In this document: positions 19,779 through 27,870 of the stretch, one piece after another
Layout of the letters: each line of letters begins with the position of its first letter
Position numbering within the stretch: position 1 is the first letter of the stretch
NCBI RefSeq assembly: GCF_001544495.1
Contig: NZ_FCNZ02000024.1
Coordinates: forward strand, 1-64,000
Length of the DNA stretch: 64,000 bases
Direction of reading: 5' to 3'
From: Caballeronia telluris
GTDB lineage: Bacteria > Pseudomonadota > Gammaproteobacteria > Burkholderiales > Burkholderiaceae
Made by a program: the position numbers and the translations under genes
Notes under the pieces: generated by a model
Seen by the model: only the letters and a program-made list of their open reading frames with translations
Told to the model about the DNA's origin: nothing
Database searches by the model: none

Positions 19779-19829
19779 GCGCCCTGTTTTCGGTGAGCAG
19801 GGCAGGAACAACGAACGGAAATCACGAAC

Positions 19830-21020
19830 ATGGACGACAACCTGCATCTCGACACGCTCGCCGTGCGCGCCGGCACGCTGCGCAGCGACTTCAACGAGCA
19901 TTCCGAAGCACTTTTCCTCACGTCGAGCTTCTGCTTTTCGAGCGCCGCGGAGGCCGCCGAGCGCTTCAAGAACGCGGAAGAGGCGTACACCTACTCGCGC
20001 TTCACCAATCCGACCGTTTCGATGTTCCAGAACCGGCTCGCGGCGCTCGAAGGCGGCGAGGCGTGCATGGCGACGGCGTCCGGCATGGCCGCGATCATGT
20101 CGGTCGTGATGTCGTCGATGCAGCAGGGCGATCACCTCGTCAGTTCGAAGAGTCTGTTCGGCTCGACGGTCGGCATGTTCACGCAGATCTTCTCGAAGTT
20201 CGGCATCGAAACCACCTTCGTCGATCCGACCGATCTCGACGCATGGAAGACCGCCGTGCGCCCCGAGACGAAGATGTTCTTCCTCGAAACGCCGTCGAAT
20301 CCGCTGACCGAAATCGCCGACATCGAAGCGATCGGCAAGATCGCCAAATCCGTGAACGCGCTCTTTGTCGTCGACAACTGTTTTTGCAGCCCGGCGCTTC
20401 AGCAGCCGCTCAAGCTCGGCGCGGACGTCGTCATGCATTCGGCAACCAAGTTCCTCGACGGCCAAGGCCGCGTGCTCGGCGGCGCGCTTGTCGGCTCGAA
20501 GCAGTTCATCATGGAGAAAGTGTTCCCGTTCGTGCGCAGCGCTGGTCCGACGCTCTCGGCGTTCAACGCATGGGTCTTGCTGAAGGGAATGGAAACGCTG
20601 TCGTTGCGCGTCGAGAAACAATCGGCGAATGCGCTGGAAATCGCGCGCTGGCTCGAAACTCATCCGGCCATCGAGCGCGTGTTCTATCCGGGGCTGGAAT
20701 CGCATCCGCAATACGCGATCGCGAAGAAGCAGCAGAAGGCGGGCGGGGCGATCGTGTCGTTCGAACTGAAGGGCGCGACGCGCGAGGAGCAGCGCGCGAA
20801 TGCGTGGCGCGTGATCGACTCGACGAAGGTCTGCTCGATCACCGGCAATCTCGGCGATACGCGCACGACCATCACCCATCCGTCGACGACCACTCACGGA
20901 CGGCTCACGCCCGAAGTGCGCGAAGCGGCGGGCATTCGGGAAGGATTGATCCGGCTCGCGGTCGGGCTGGAATACGCGGCGGACATTCGCGCGGATCTGG
21001 AGCGCGGGCTGAACGGCTGA
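19830..21020 (+). CDS. metZ: O-succinylhomoserine sulfhydrylase
   Basis: A 396-residue Cys/Met-metabolism PLP enzyme that makes homocysteine directly from O-succinylhomoserine and sulfide. The PLP-binding Lys207 lies in MHSATKFLDGQGRVLGG; the partner-subunit loop YTYSRFTNPTVSMFQ and the ATASGMAAIMSVVM stretch are typical. The variant sequence HSATKFLDGQGR rather than HSxTKYxxGH distinguishes MetZ from cystathionine synthases, but homocysteine synthase subtypes are hard to separate by eye. The gene lies downstream of purF, as in Pseudomonas and Burkholderia. Confidence 0.93.
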   Translation: MDDNLHLDTLAVRAGTLRSDFNEHSEALFLTSSFCFSSAAEAAERFKNAEEAYTYSRFTNPTVSMFQNRLAALEGGEACMATASGMAAIMSVVMSSMQQGDHLVSSKSLFGSTVGMFTQIFSKFGIETTFVDPTDLDAWKTAVRPETKMFFLETPSNPLTEIADIEAIGKIAKSVNALFVVDNCFCSPALQQPLKLGADVVMHSATKFLDGQGRVLGGALVGSKQFIMEKVFPFVRSAGPTLSAFNAWVLLKGMETLSLRVEKQSANALEIARWLETHPAIERVFYPGLESHPQYAIAKKQQKAGGAIVSFELKGATREEQRANAWRVIDSTKVCSITGNLGDTRTTITHPSTTTHGRLTPEVREAAGIREGLIRLAVGLEYAADIRADLERGLNG

Positions 21021-21037
21021 CCGTTTCCACGGAGCGC

Positions 21038-21781
21038 TCAGTGCTTGCCGCCGCGCCATTGCCCCGGCGCGATCCTGAAGCGTTTCGTGAACGCGTGCGT
21101 GAACGCGCTCTGATCGGCGAAACCGACTGTCAGCGCGATGCCCGATAGCGTCTCGCGCGGATCGGCGAGCAGCGTGAGCGCGGCGTCGAGGCGCAGGCGC
21201 TGGAGATAGCGATGCGGTGTCTCGCCGAACGCTTCGCAGAAGAGTTGATGGAACCGCCGCATGCCGAAGCCGCAATGCGCGGCGAGATCGGCGATGCGCA
21301 ACGGTTCGGCCAGATGCGCGCGCAGCCACCGGTCGATGCGCGCGAAATCGAGTGCGCGCGCTTCGTCGAGACGCACGTCCGACATCAGCGCGCCGCAGAG
21401 ATGCGCTGCCGCCTGCCAGGCGAACGAGCGCGTGGGCGCTTGCGCGCGCGTCGCAATGTTTCGAACCAGTTGCGTGACGAGCGGATCGACGTCGATTGCC
21501 CGCGCGCGCTCGAAGAACCGCTCCGGCAACGCCACCGACGCGAACGGCAGATCGAGCACCAGTTGCCGGTTTTCGCCCGCCGCCGAATAGTCGTGGCGCG
21601 CGCCCGCCGGAACGATCCACGCGCCGCGGCAATCGATGCGCGCTTCGCGGCCCTCGACGGCCATATCCATCGCGCCGTCGAGGCCGAGCACGATCTGGTG
21701 GAAATCGTGCACGTCCGACGCCTGCACCGCGTCGTAGCGGCGCAGCGCGACGGAAGGGGCGACGAGCGGCGCGTGTGTCAT
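21038..21781 (-). CDS. AraC family transcriptional regulator
   Basis: A 247-residue DNA-binding regulator. The N-terminal half is a cupin-like sensing domain (MDMAVEGREARIDCRGAWIVP, with DFHQIVLGLDG). The C-terminal about 100 residues form the AraC double helix-turn-helix with RIADLAAHCGFGMRRFHQLF and the second helix pair SGIALTVGFADQSAFTHAF. It runs convergent to metZ, ending 17 bases from the metZ stop. Its 5' end is nine bases from the FKBP stop, so it may be read from the FKBP promoter. The signal and targets are not shown by the sequence. Confidence 0.9.
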   Translation of the reverse strand: MTHAPLVAPSVALRRYDAVQASDVHDFHQIVLGLDGAMDMAVEGREARIDCRGAWIVPAGARHDYSAAGENRQLVLDLPFASVALPERFFERARAIDVDPLVTQLVRNIATRAQAPTRSFAWQAAAHLCGALMSDVRLDEARALDFARIDRWLRAHLAEPLRIADLAAHCGFGMRRFHQLFCEAFGETPHRYLQRLRLDAALTLLADPRETLSGIALTVGFADQSAFTHAFTKRFRIAPGQWRGGKH

Positions 21782-21790
21782 GCCATCGAA

Positions 21791-22132
21791 TCAGACGTCC
21801 AGCAGTTCCACTTCGAACACGAGCGTTGCATTCGGCGGAATCACGCCGCCCGCGCCGCGCGCGCCGTAGCCGAGTTGCGGCGGAATCGTCAGGCGTCGCA
21901 CGCCGCCCACTTTCATGCCCTGGACGCCTTCGTCCCAGCCCTTGATGACCATGCCGCCGCCCAGCACGAAGGCGAACGGATCGTTGCGGTCCTTGCTCGA
22001 ATCGAACTTCTGGCCGTCCGTCAGCCAGCCGGTGTAATGCACGCTCACCGTCTTGCCGGCGACGGCTTCCGCGCCATCGCCCACGGTGGTGTCTTCGTAT
22101 TTGAGGCCCGAATCGGTCGTGACAGTCGACAT
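21791..22132 (-). CDS. FKBP-type peptidyl-prolyl cis-trans isomerase
   Basis: A 113-residue single-domain FKBP with no signal peptide, so it acts in the cytoplasm. The fold is complete: [21 protein letters not shown], then [19 protein letters not shown], then [15 protein letters not shown] and [16 protein letters not shown]. All residues that line the proline pocket (Tyr, Asp, Phe, Trp, Tyr, Phe) appear in place. The ATG at 22132 is chosen because conserved FKBP sequence starts there; a much longer upstream frame would overlap the divergent kinase gene. Ribosome site AGGGAGCATTC lies upstream on the minus strand. Confidence 0.95.
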   Translation of the reverse strand: MSTVTTDSGLKYEDTTVGDGAEAVAGKTVSVHYTGWLTDGQKFDSSKDRNDPFAFVLGGGMVIKGWDEGVQGMKVGGVRRLTIPPQLGYGARGAGGVIPPNATLVFEVELLDV

Positions 22133-22385
22133 GAATGCTCCCTGGTTGATCCGGCGCCGGAGCGGTTTCCCGCCGCGGCGTTCCGGTGTTTTGGAACGGG
22201 TATTGTAGGTCCTATCGGCCGGGCGGAGCGCGCACGGCACTTGCTCACTTTCCCGGTGCTCTGTCTCGATAAAAGATGCGCGATTCGCGATCATGCCGAT
22301 GGCGCTAGTCCGGCATGGGCTCACATATAATGCCTTTGCGTCCTGAAAAAGGCCTGGCAACTTTGAACCAGCAAGGATACCGACT

Positions 22386-23510
22386 GTGACAACGTCTTTT
22401 AGCGGCGCGCTCGAACCCGAACACGCGACGTTTCGCGATGCACCGTCCGCCGGCAACGATGGCGTGCTCGTGGTCGATGCGGCCCAGCGCTGCATCAGCG
22501 CCGACACCGTCTTCGCCCACCTTTTCGATCTCGATTCACAGGCGCTCGAAGGCCGCGTGCTCGGCGACACCGCGTTGCCGAAGCCGCTCGTCGCGGTGCT
22601 CACGGCCGCTGCGGACGCCGCGCAGAACGCGAACGGCGCGCAGCGCGCGCAGGCGTCGATCGACGATGGCGGGCTCACGCGCACCTTCACGATTCTCGCG
22701 TTGCCCGCCGCCGACACCGTCACGCTGATCGTGTGGCCGTGCGCCAGCCACGCCGCGACGGGCGAACCGAACGCCGAGCGGCTCGCGCACCTGCGTGCCG
22801 AAGCGGCGCTCTTCATGCGCGACAACGTGCTCTCGGTGGTGTCGCACGATCTGCGCGGGCCGCTCAACGCGATCCACAGCTGGGGCTACGTGCTCGAACG
22901 CAAGATCGACGCCGCCGATCCCGCCGCGCAGCGTGCGCTCGCCGGCATCCGCTCGGGCGTCGAGCAGCAGGTCAAGCTGATCGAACAGACGGTCGATACG
23001 ACGCGCGCCGAAACCAAGACGCTCGCGCTGTCGCTCGCGCCTGCCGCGATCCGGCCGCTCATCGAACACAGTGCGGCGCTCGCGCGCGCGAGCCTCGCGA
23101 ATGCGCGCGGCGTCACGTTGAGTGTCGATTCTCCGCTTGCCGAAGAGCAGATCGAAGGCGACGCCGAACGTCTCACGCAGGCGATCTGGCTGATGCTCGT
23201 GTTCGCGACGGAAGCGAGCGCGCGCGGCGGCTCGGTCGTGCTCGCGAGCCAGGTGGAAGGCAGCACGTGGCGCACGGAAGTGCGCTACACGGTGTCGGCG
23301 CCCGCGCTCGTCGACAAGCAGTTGCCGCATGCGCTCGAAGCATTCGCACGCCGGCAGGCGACGCAGCCGCGCGAGGCCGGGCGCATCGCGTGGGCGCTCG
23401 CGCTCTGCAAGCGGGTGGCGGAGGCGCACGGCGGCAGTTTCGACCACGCCGACGTCACCGACGGCGCCGCCGTATCGATGAACCTGCGCGTGCCGCTCTC
23501 CGGCATGTAG
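22386..23510 (+). CDS. Histidine-kinase-like sensor with PAS-like N-terminus and degenerate ATPase domain
   Basis: A 374-residue cytoplasmic protein with no membrane helix. Residues 1-115 resemble a PAS sensor domain ([20 protein letters not shown], ending [18 protein letters not shown]). A dimerisation/phosphoacceptor domain follows with an intact H-box, [19 protein letters not shown], near residues 149-167. The C-terminal HATPase domain is recognisable in outline ([31 protein letters not shown]), but the N-box asparagine and both glycine boxes (DxGxG and GxGLGL) are missing. ATP binding may therefore be lost. No response regulator is next to it. It could be a pseudokinase or a phosphotransfer adaptor. 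Confidence 0.8.
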   Translation: MTTSFSGALEPEHATFRDAPSAGNDGVLVVDAAQRCISADTVFAHLFDLDSQALEGRVLGDTALPKPLVAVLTAAADAAQNANGAQRAQASIDDGGLTRTFTILALPAADTVTLIVWPCASHAATGEPNAERLAHLRAEAALFMRDNVLSVVSHDLRGPLNAIHSWGYVLERKIDAADPAAQRALAGIRSGVEQQVKLIEQTVDTTRAETKTLALSLAPAAIRPLIEHSAALARASLANARGVTLSVDSPLAEEQIEGDAERLTQAIWLMLVFATEASARGGSVVLASQVEGSTWRTEVRYTVSAPALVDKQLPHALEAFARRQATQPREAGRIAWALALCKRVAEAHGGSFDHADVTDGAAVSMNLRVPLSGM

Positions 23511-23622
23511 CGGAGCGCACCGCGCAGCAACAGGCGAAACCGGCCGAAACTTGAGGCCGGTCTTGCGCCCGGATCGCCTTACGCCCATATACTGACGCTT
23601 TCCATTTTCGGAGAGAGTTGCT

Positions 23623-24987
23623 TTGGCTCAGGTTGTCGCGCTTATCGGCGCATTGTTGCTCGTCGCGTTGAACGGTTTTTTCGTCGCGGCGGAGTTCGGG
23701 CTCGTCAAGTTGCGTGCGACGCGCGTCAAGGCCATCGCGCGAACCAATGGCCTGCCCGGCCGTTTGCTCGCGAAGGTCCACGGTCAGCTCGACGCGTATC
23801 TTTCCGCGTGTCAGCTCGGCATCACGCTCGCTTCGCTCGGGCTCGGCTGGATCGGCGAACCGGCGTTCGCCATGCTGCTGCATCCCCTTTTCGCGCTCGT
23901 CGGCATCGATTCGGAGAAGCTGATCGACTCGATCTCGCTCTTCTTCGCGTTTTCTGTCATTTCGTTCCTGCATATCGTCGTCGGTGAACTCGCGCCGAAG
24001 TCGTGGGCGATCCGCCGCGCCGAACAGGTCGGCCTCTGGCTCGCGATGCCGCTCTACGGCTTCTACTGGCTGATGTATCCGTTCATCTGGGTGCTCAACG
24101 CGAGCGCGAACGGGGTGCTGCGCCTGTTCGGACTGTCGGGCGAGCACGGCCACGACGCCCACTATTCCACCGACGAGCTCAAGCTGATCCTGCGCGGCCG
24201 GCGTCTTGGCGGGGCGTCGTCGTATAACGCGGACGAGTGGAACACCATCGCGCATTCGCTCGATTTCAGCCGCATGACGGTGTCGGACCTGATGCGGCCG
24301 GCGCACGAGATGATCGGCCTGCGCAACGACCTGTCGATGCGCGAGAACCTTGCCGTGATCGCGCGTCATCGCTTCAGCCGCTATCCGCTTTTCGCCGACG
24401 CTTCCGGCGAGCGCGTGCTCGGCATGATCCATCTGAAGGACCTGCTGCTCGCGCGCGAGAGCGAAGGGCGCGGCATCACGCTCGGCTTCCCGAAGCAGCA
24501 GACCGTGAAGGTCGACAAGCTCGAAAAATACACGCGCCCGGTGCAATACGTGTCGCCGACGCTGTCGGCTTTGGAACTGTTCCGCCGCTTTCGCAAGGGC
24601 GCGCCGCATTTTGCGCTGGTCGGACGCAAGGGCTCGAAGCCGATCGGCTTTCTCACGCTCGACAACCTGCTCGGCGCGCTCGTCGGGCAGATCCACGACG
24701 AGTTCCGCCAGGGCGACGCCGACTGGTCGCGCATGGACGACGGCACGCTGATGGGCAAGGGCAGCTTGCCGGTGGTGTCGCTGGAGCGGGCGCTCGGCAT
24801 CGATATCGACGAGGGGCGCGCGGAGTCGGTGGGCGGACTCGTCATCAACGCGCTCGGCGACTTGCCGAGCGAAGGCCAGCGTGTGGAGTTCGACGGCTTC
24901 GATATCGTCGTGAAGAAGATGAACGGGCCGCGAATCGTCCTCGTGCGGGTGTATCCGCGCGAGGAGGCGCTGGAGGAGGCGGACTAG
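23623..24987 (+). CDS. CNNM/HlyC-CorC family transporter (DUF21, two CBS domains)
   Basis: A 454-residue inner-membrane protein. The N-terminal DUF21 domain has about four membrane segments (VALIGALLLVALNGFFVAAEFGLVK, then LISLFFAFSVISFLHIVVGELAPK and later helices to residue 160). Two CBS domains follow (around DLMRPAHEMIGL and VQYVSPTLSALELFRRF), then a C-terminal CorC_HlyC domain (ESVGGLVINALGDLPSEG). The family includes magnesium and cobalt efflux proteins; the substrate here is not shown. It starts with TTG after a GAGAGAGTT ribosome site. It is convergent with treY with only nine bases between stops. Confidence 0.88.
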   Translation: MAQVVALIGALLLVALNGFFVAAEFGLVKLRATRVKAIARTNGLPGRLLAKVHGQLDAYLSACQLGITLASLGLGWIGEPAFAMLLHPLFALVGIDSEKLIDSISLFFAFSVISFLHIVVGELAPKSWAIRRAEQVGLWLAMPLYGFYWLMYPFIWVLNASANGVLRLFGLSGEHGHDAHYSTDELKLILRGRRLGGASSYNADEWNTIAHSLDFSRMTVSDLMRPAHEMIGLRNDLSMRENLAVIARHRFSRYPLFADASGERVLGMIHLKDLLLARESEGRGITLGFPKQQTVKVDKLEKYTRPVQYVSPTLSALELFRRFRKGAPHFALVGRKGSKPIGFLTLDNLLGALVGQIHDEFRQGDADWSRMDDGTLMGKGSLPVVSLERALGIDIDEGRAESVGGLVINALGDLPSEGQRVEFDGFDIVVKKMNGPRIVLVRVYPREEALEEAD

Positions 24988-24996
24988 CCTCAGCGC

Positions 24997-27870
24997 TTAG
25001 CGCACCCCTTCCTCCACAAGCAACGCCACCGGCATCGCCGAGAGCGTATCGCGCACGAGCAGACGCTGTCCCTCCGCCTTCGGCGCGCCGGTGCTCATCC
25101 AGTCGAAGAGCGCGCGCGAGCCGAGCGCGTCGGGCAGGATCACCGCCGTATCGCCCCAGCGCGCCGGCTCGACGAGCGGCACGTCGCCGTCCTTCGCGAG
25201 CAGCGGCTCGGCGAGCCGCGTCGCGATGACGATCGCATACGCGCTGCCCGCATGCCGCGCATAGGCGATCACACGATCCGCATGCTCGCCGGTCACTTCG
25301 AGCGGCAGATACTCGCCCTGCGCGAACAGCGACGCCGCGTGATGCCGCAACGCCAGCGCGCGCCGCACGAGCGCGAGCTTCACGCGTCCGTCGCGCCAGT
25401 TCGCCAGTTGTTCGGATGGCGGACCTTTTTCCTCGCCTTCGGCAAGCCACGCGCGCCGCTTCTCGAAATCGACGGGGCGCCGGTTGTCGGGATCGACGAG
25501 ACTGAAATCCCATAGCTCGGTGCCTTGATACAGGTCGGGCACACCCGGCGACGTCAGGCGCAGCAAGGTCTGCTGGAAGCTGTTGATCGCCCCGGCCCGC
25601 GCGATCCGCGCAGCGAATTCCGGCAACTCGCGCAGGAAACCGTCGCGTCGCTGCGGCGCGACGATATCGAACAGAAAGTCGCGGCACGCGTTCTCGTAGG
25701 CCTCGTCGGGCGCGAACCAGCTCGTGCGCAGTTTCGCTTCCCGCAACGCCTTCAGTTGCCATTGCGCGACGCGCTCGGCCAGTTCCTTCACGCCGGCGTC
25801 GTCGTCGGGCGAGAGGTCCGGCGGCCAGCAGCCGACGAGCGTCTGATACAGCATCGCCTCCGCAGCCGGACCGGGCGCCCAGTTGGCGTCGTCGTCGTCG
25901 ACTGTCCGGCGCAGCGGCGTGTTGAGCGTCGACCAGTTGTGCAGCGTCGTCGCCCATTCTTCCGGGATTTCGCTCAACGCGGCGATGCGCGCGCGCACGT
26001 CTTCGCCGCGCTTGTGGTCGTGCGTGGCGGTGGCGAGCATCGCGTGGGGGAACGACTTCGCGCGCTCGGCGTTGGTCTCGTGAAATTCGTCGACGGACAA
26101 CGCGAACTCGCCCGGATCGGCGCCCACTTCGTTGCGCGACAACAGCCGTCCGTACCGATAGCACGCCGTATCTTCCACCGCCTTCGCGGCCACCGGCGAC
26201 GTCAGTTGCGAGAAGAGCGTCTGCGCGCTGCGCCGTTGCGAACCGTTCGCGCCCGGCACGTTCTGCTGCGCTACGTGGTTGCGGCCGCGCTCCGCTGCGC
26301 GCTCGCGCGGCCTCTCGGCGACGGACGCCTCGTCGGCGAGCTTGCCGCCAAGCCACTGCGCGACCTGATCGAGCACGACGTGATCCGCCCGCGCCAGCAC
26401 GGCGCGTGCGCCCTCCAGCGCCTGCGAGAAATAGCGCTCGTCCTCGGCGCTGCGCACGGCGTTGACGGGATAGATGCGATACACCGGAAATTGCACGACG
26501 AGTTCGCCTACCACGCGGCGCAGCGATGAAAACGTGAAGTCGCGCGTCGTGACCGCGTCGCGGGCGATCCGGTGGAGCGCGCGCGCGACGCGATCCAGTT
26601 CCGCCGAGAGGTTTTCCGCCAGGATCTTCCGACGCGCGACGAGCGCTTCGTCGGCGAATTCGGCGCTGCGTCCGGTCAATTCCGACCACGCCTGCGCGAG
26701 CGGCGCCGCGCCGCGCGGATCGTGAAGCAGCGCGCCGACGTCGTTCATGAAATCGTAGCCGGTCGTGCCGTCGACCTGCCAGTCGCCGCGCAGCGGTTCG
26801 CCGCGCGCGAGAATCTTCTCGACCACGAAATACGTGCGGCCGTTGCCGTGCTGCAAGGCGGGCGGCCGCTCGTGCGCGAGTTCTTCGAGCCGCTGACGCA
26901 GCCGCTGGCAATATTCGCGCGGCTCGGCGAGACCGTCGACGTGATCGATGCGCACGCCGTCGATGAGTCCCTCGGCGAAGAGCCGGAAAATCAGCGCGTG
27001 CGACGCCTCGAACACTTCCGGACGCTCGACGCGCACACCGCCGAGCGTGCTGACGTCGAAAAAACGCCGCCAGTTGACTTCGTCGGCGGCGGTGCGCCAC
27101 CACGCGAGCCGGAAATGCTGGCGCTCCAGCAGCCGGTGCAGACGCTCGCGGCCTTGCGGCGAATCGGCGGAATGCGCGGCGAGCGTCGCGGCGATCGCGG
27201 CCTGACCGCCCTCGGTCGCGGCGAGCGTCGCGAGCGCGGCGCGCGCCTCGGCGGCCTTCGGCTGATCGGCGGGCTGGGTCGTGAGGCCCGTGAAGCGCTG
27301 CCCGAGTTCGGGCGCTTCTTGCAGGATCGACGGATAGTCGACCGGGCAAATCGGGAACGTGTTCGTGTAGTACTCGACCACGAAGCGCCCTTCATCCGGC
27401 CGGAACGCGAGCTTGATCTTCCCGCCGTGCAGTTCCTCGCCGTAGGCCGCGCCGAGAAACGGCGCGAGCACCTTGCCGCGCAGCGCGGGATCGGGCGAAT
27501 GCCAGTCGACGTCGAAAAAGCGCGCGTGCGTCGCGTGCCGTCCCCATTCGAGGATGTCGAGCCACCACGCGTTTTCCGAGCCGCCCACGCCCATGTGATT
27601 CGGCACCACGTCGACGATCAGTCCCATCTCGTGCGCGCGCAGCTTCTCGACGAAACGCCGCAGCCCTTCCTCGCCGCCCAGTTCCGGATTCACGCGCGTG
27701 TAGTCGACGGTGTCGTAGCCGTGCGTCGAGCCGCTCGTCGCCGTCGTGATCGGCGACGCGTACGCGTGGCTGATCCCGAGCGCGGCGAAGTAGTCGACCT
27801 GCGCGGCGGCGTCGTCGAAGGTGAAGCCTTTGTGAAGCTGCAGTCGGAGCGTGGAGCGCGGTACGGTCAT
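24997..27870 (-). CDS. treY: Malto-oligosyltrehalose synthase
   Basis: A 957-residue GH13 enzyme that converts the reducing-end alpha-1,4 bond of a maltodextrin into an alpha,alpha-1,1 bond, giving maltooligosyltrehalose. The start TLRLQLHKGFTFDDAA and VPNHMGVGG are typical. The nucleophile is Asp309 in GVRIDHVDGLAEPREY and the acid/base Glu351 in YFVVEKILARGE. A later block FTSPGVPDLYQGTELWDFSLVDPDNRRPVDF is characteristic of TreY. The ATG overlaps the malQ stop in ATGA, showing coupling. It is the last gene of the glucan/trehalose run; TreZ, two genes upstream, releases free trehalose from its product. Confidence 0.96.
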   Translation of the reverse strand: MTVPRSTLRLQLHKGFTFDDAAAQVDYFAALGISHAYASPITTATSGSTHGYDTVDYTRVNPELGGEEGLRRFVEKLRAHEMGLIVDVVPNHMGVGGSENAWWLDILEWGRHATHARFFDVDWHSPDPALRGKVLAPFLGAAYGEELHGGKIKLAFRPDEGRFVVEYYTNTFPICPVDYPSILQEAPELGQRFTGLTTQPADQPKAAEARAALATLAATEGGQAAIAATLAAHSADSPQGRERLHRLLERQHFRLAWWRTAADEVNWRRFFDVSTLGGVRVERPEVFEASHALIFRLFAEGLIDGVRIDHVDGLAEPREYCQRLRQRLEELAHERPPALQHGNGRTYFVVEKILARGEPLRGDWQVDGTTGYDFMNDVGALLHDPRGAAPLAQAWSELTGRSAEFADEALVARRKILAENLSAELDRVARALHRIARDAVTTRDFTFSSLRRVVGELVVQFPVYRIYPVNAVRSAEDERYFSQALEGARAVLARADHVVLDQVAQWLGGKLADEASVAERPRERAAERGRNHVAQQNVPGANGSQRRSAQTLFSQLTSPVAAKAVEDTACYRYGRLLSRNEVGADPGEFALSVDEFHETNAERAKSFPHAMLATATHDHKRGEDVRARIAALSEIPEEWATTLHNWSTLNTPLRRTVDDDDANWAPGPAAEAMLYQTLVGCWPPDLSPDDDAGVKELAERVAQWQLKALREAKLRTSWFAPDEAYENACRDFLFDIVAPQRRDGFLRELPEFAARIARAGAINSFQQTLLRLTSPGVPDLYQGTELWDFSLVDPDNRRPVDFEKRRAWLAEGEEKGPPSEQLANWRDGRVKLALVRRALALRHHAASLFAQGEYLPLEVTGEHADRVIAYARHAGSAYAIVIATRLAEPLLAKDGDVPLVEPARWGDTAVILPDALGSRALFDWMSTGAPKAEGQRLLVRDTLSAMPVALLVEEGVR

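Noticed and set aside
19609-19829. A SAM riboswitch or methionine leader upstream of metZ
   Set aside because: Only a plain terminator hairpin is seen; no conserved SAM-I or SAM-II core and no Met-rich short frame were recognised.
21791-22867. A 358-codon frame that extends the FKBP gene upstream
   Set aside because: The extra 245 residues are antisense to the kinase-like gene and have no similarity; FKBP sequence begins at 22132.
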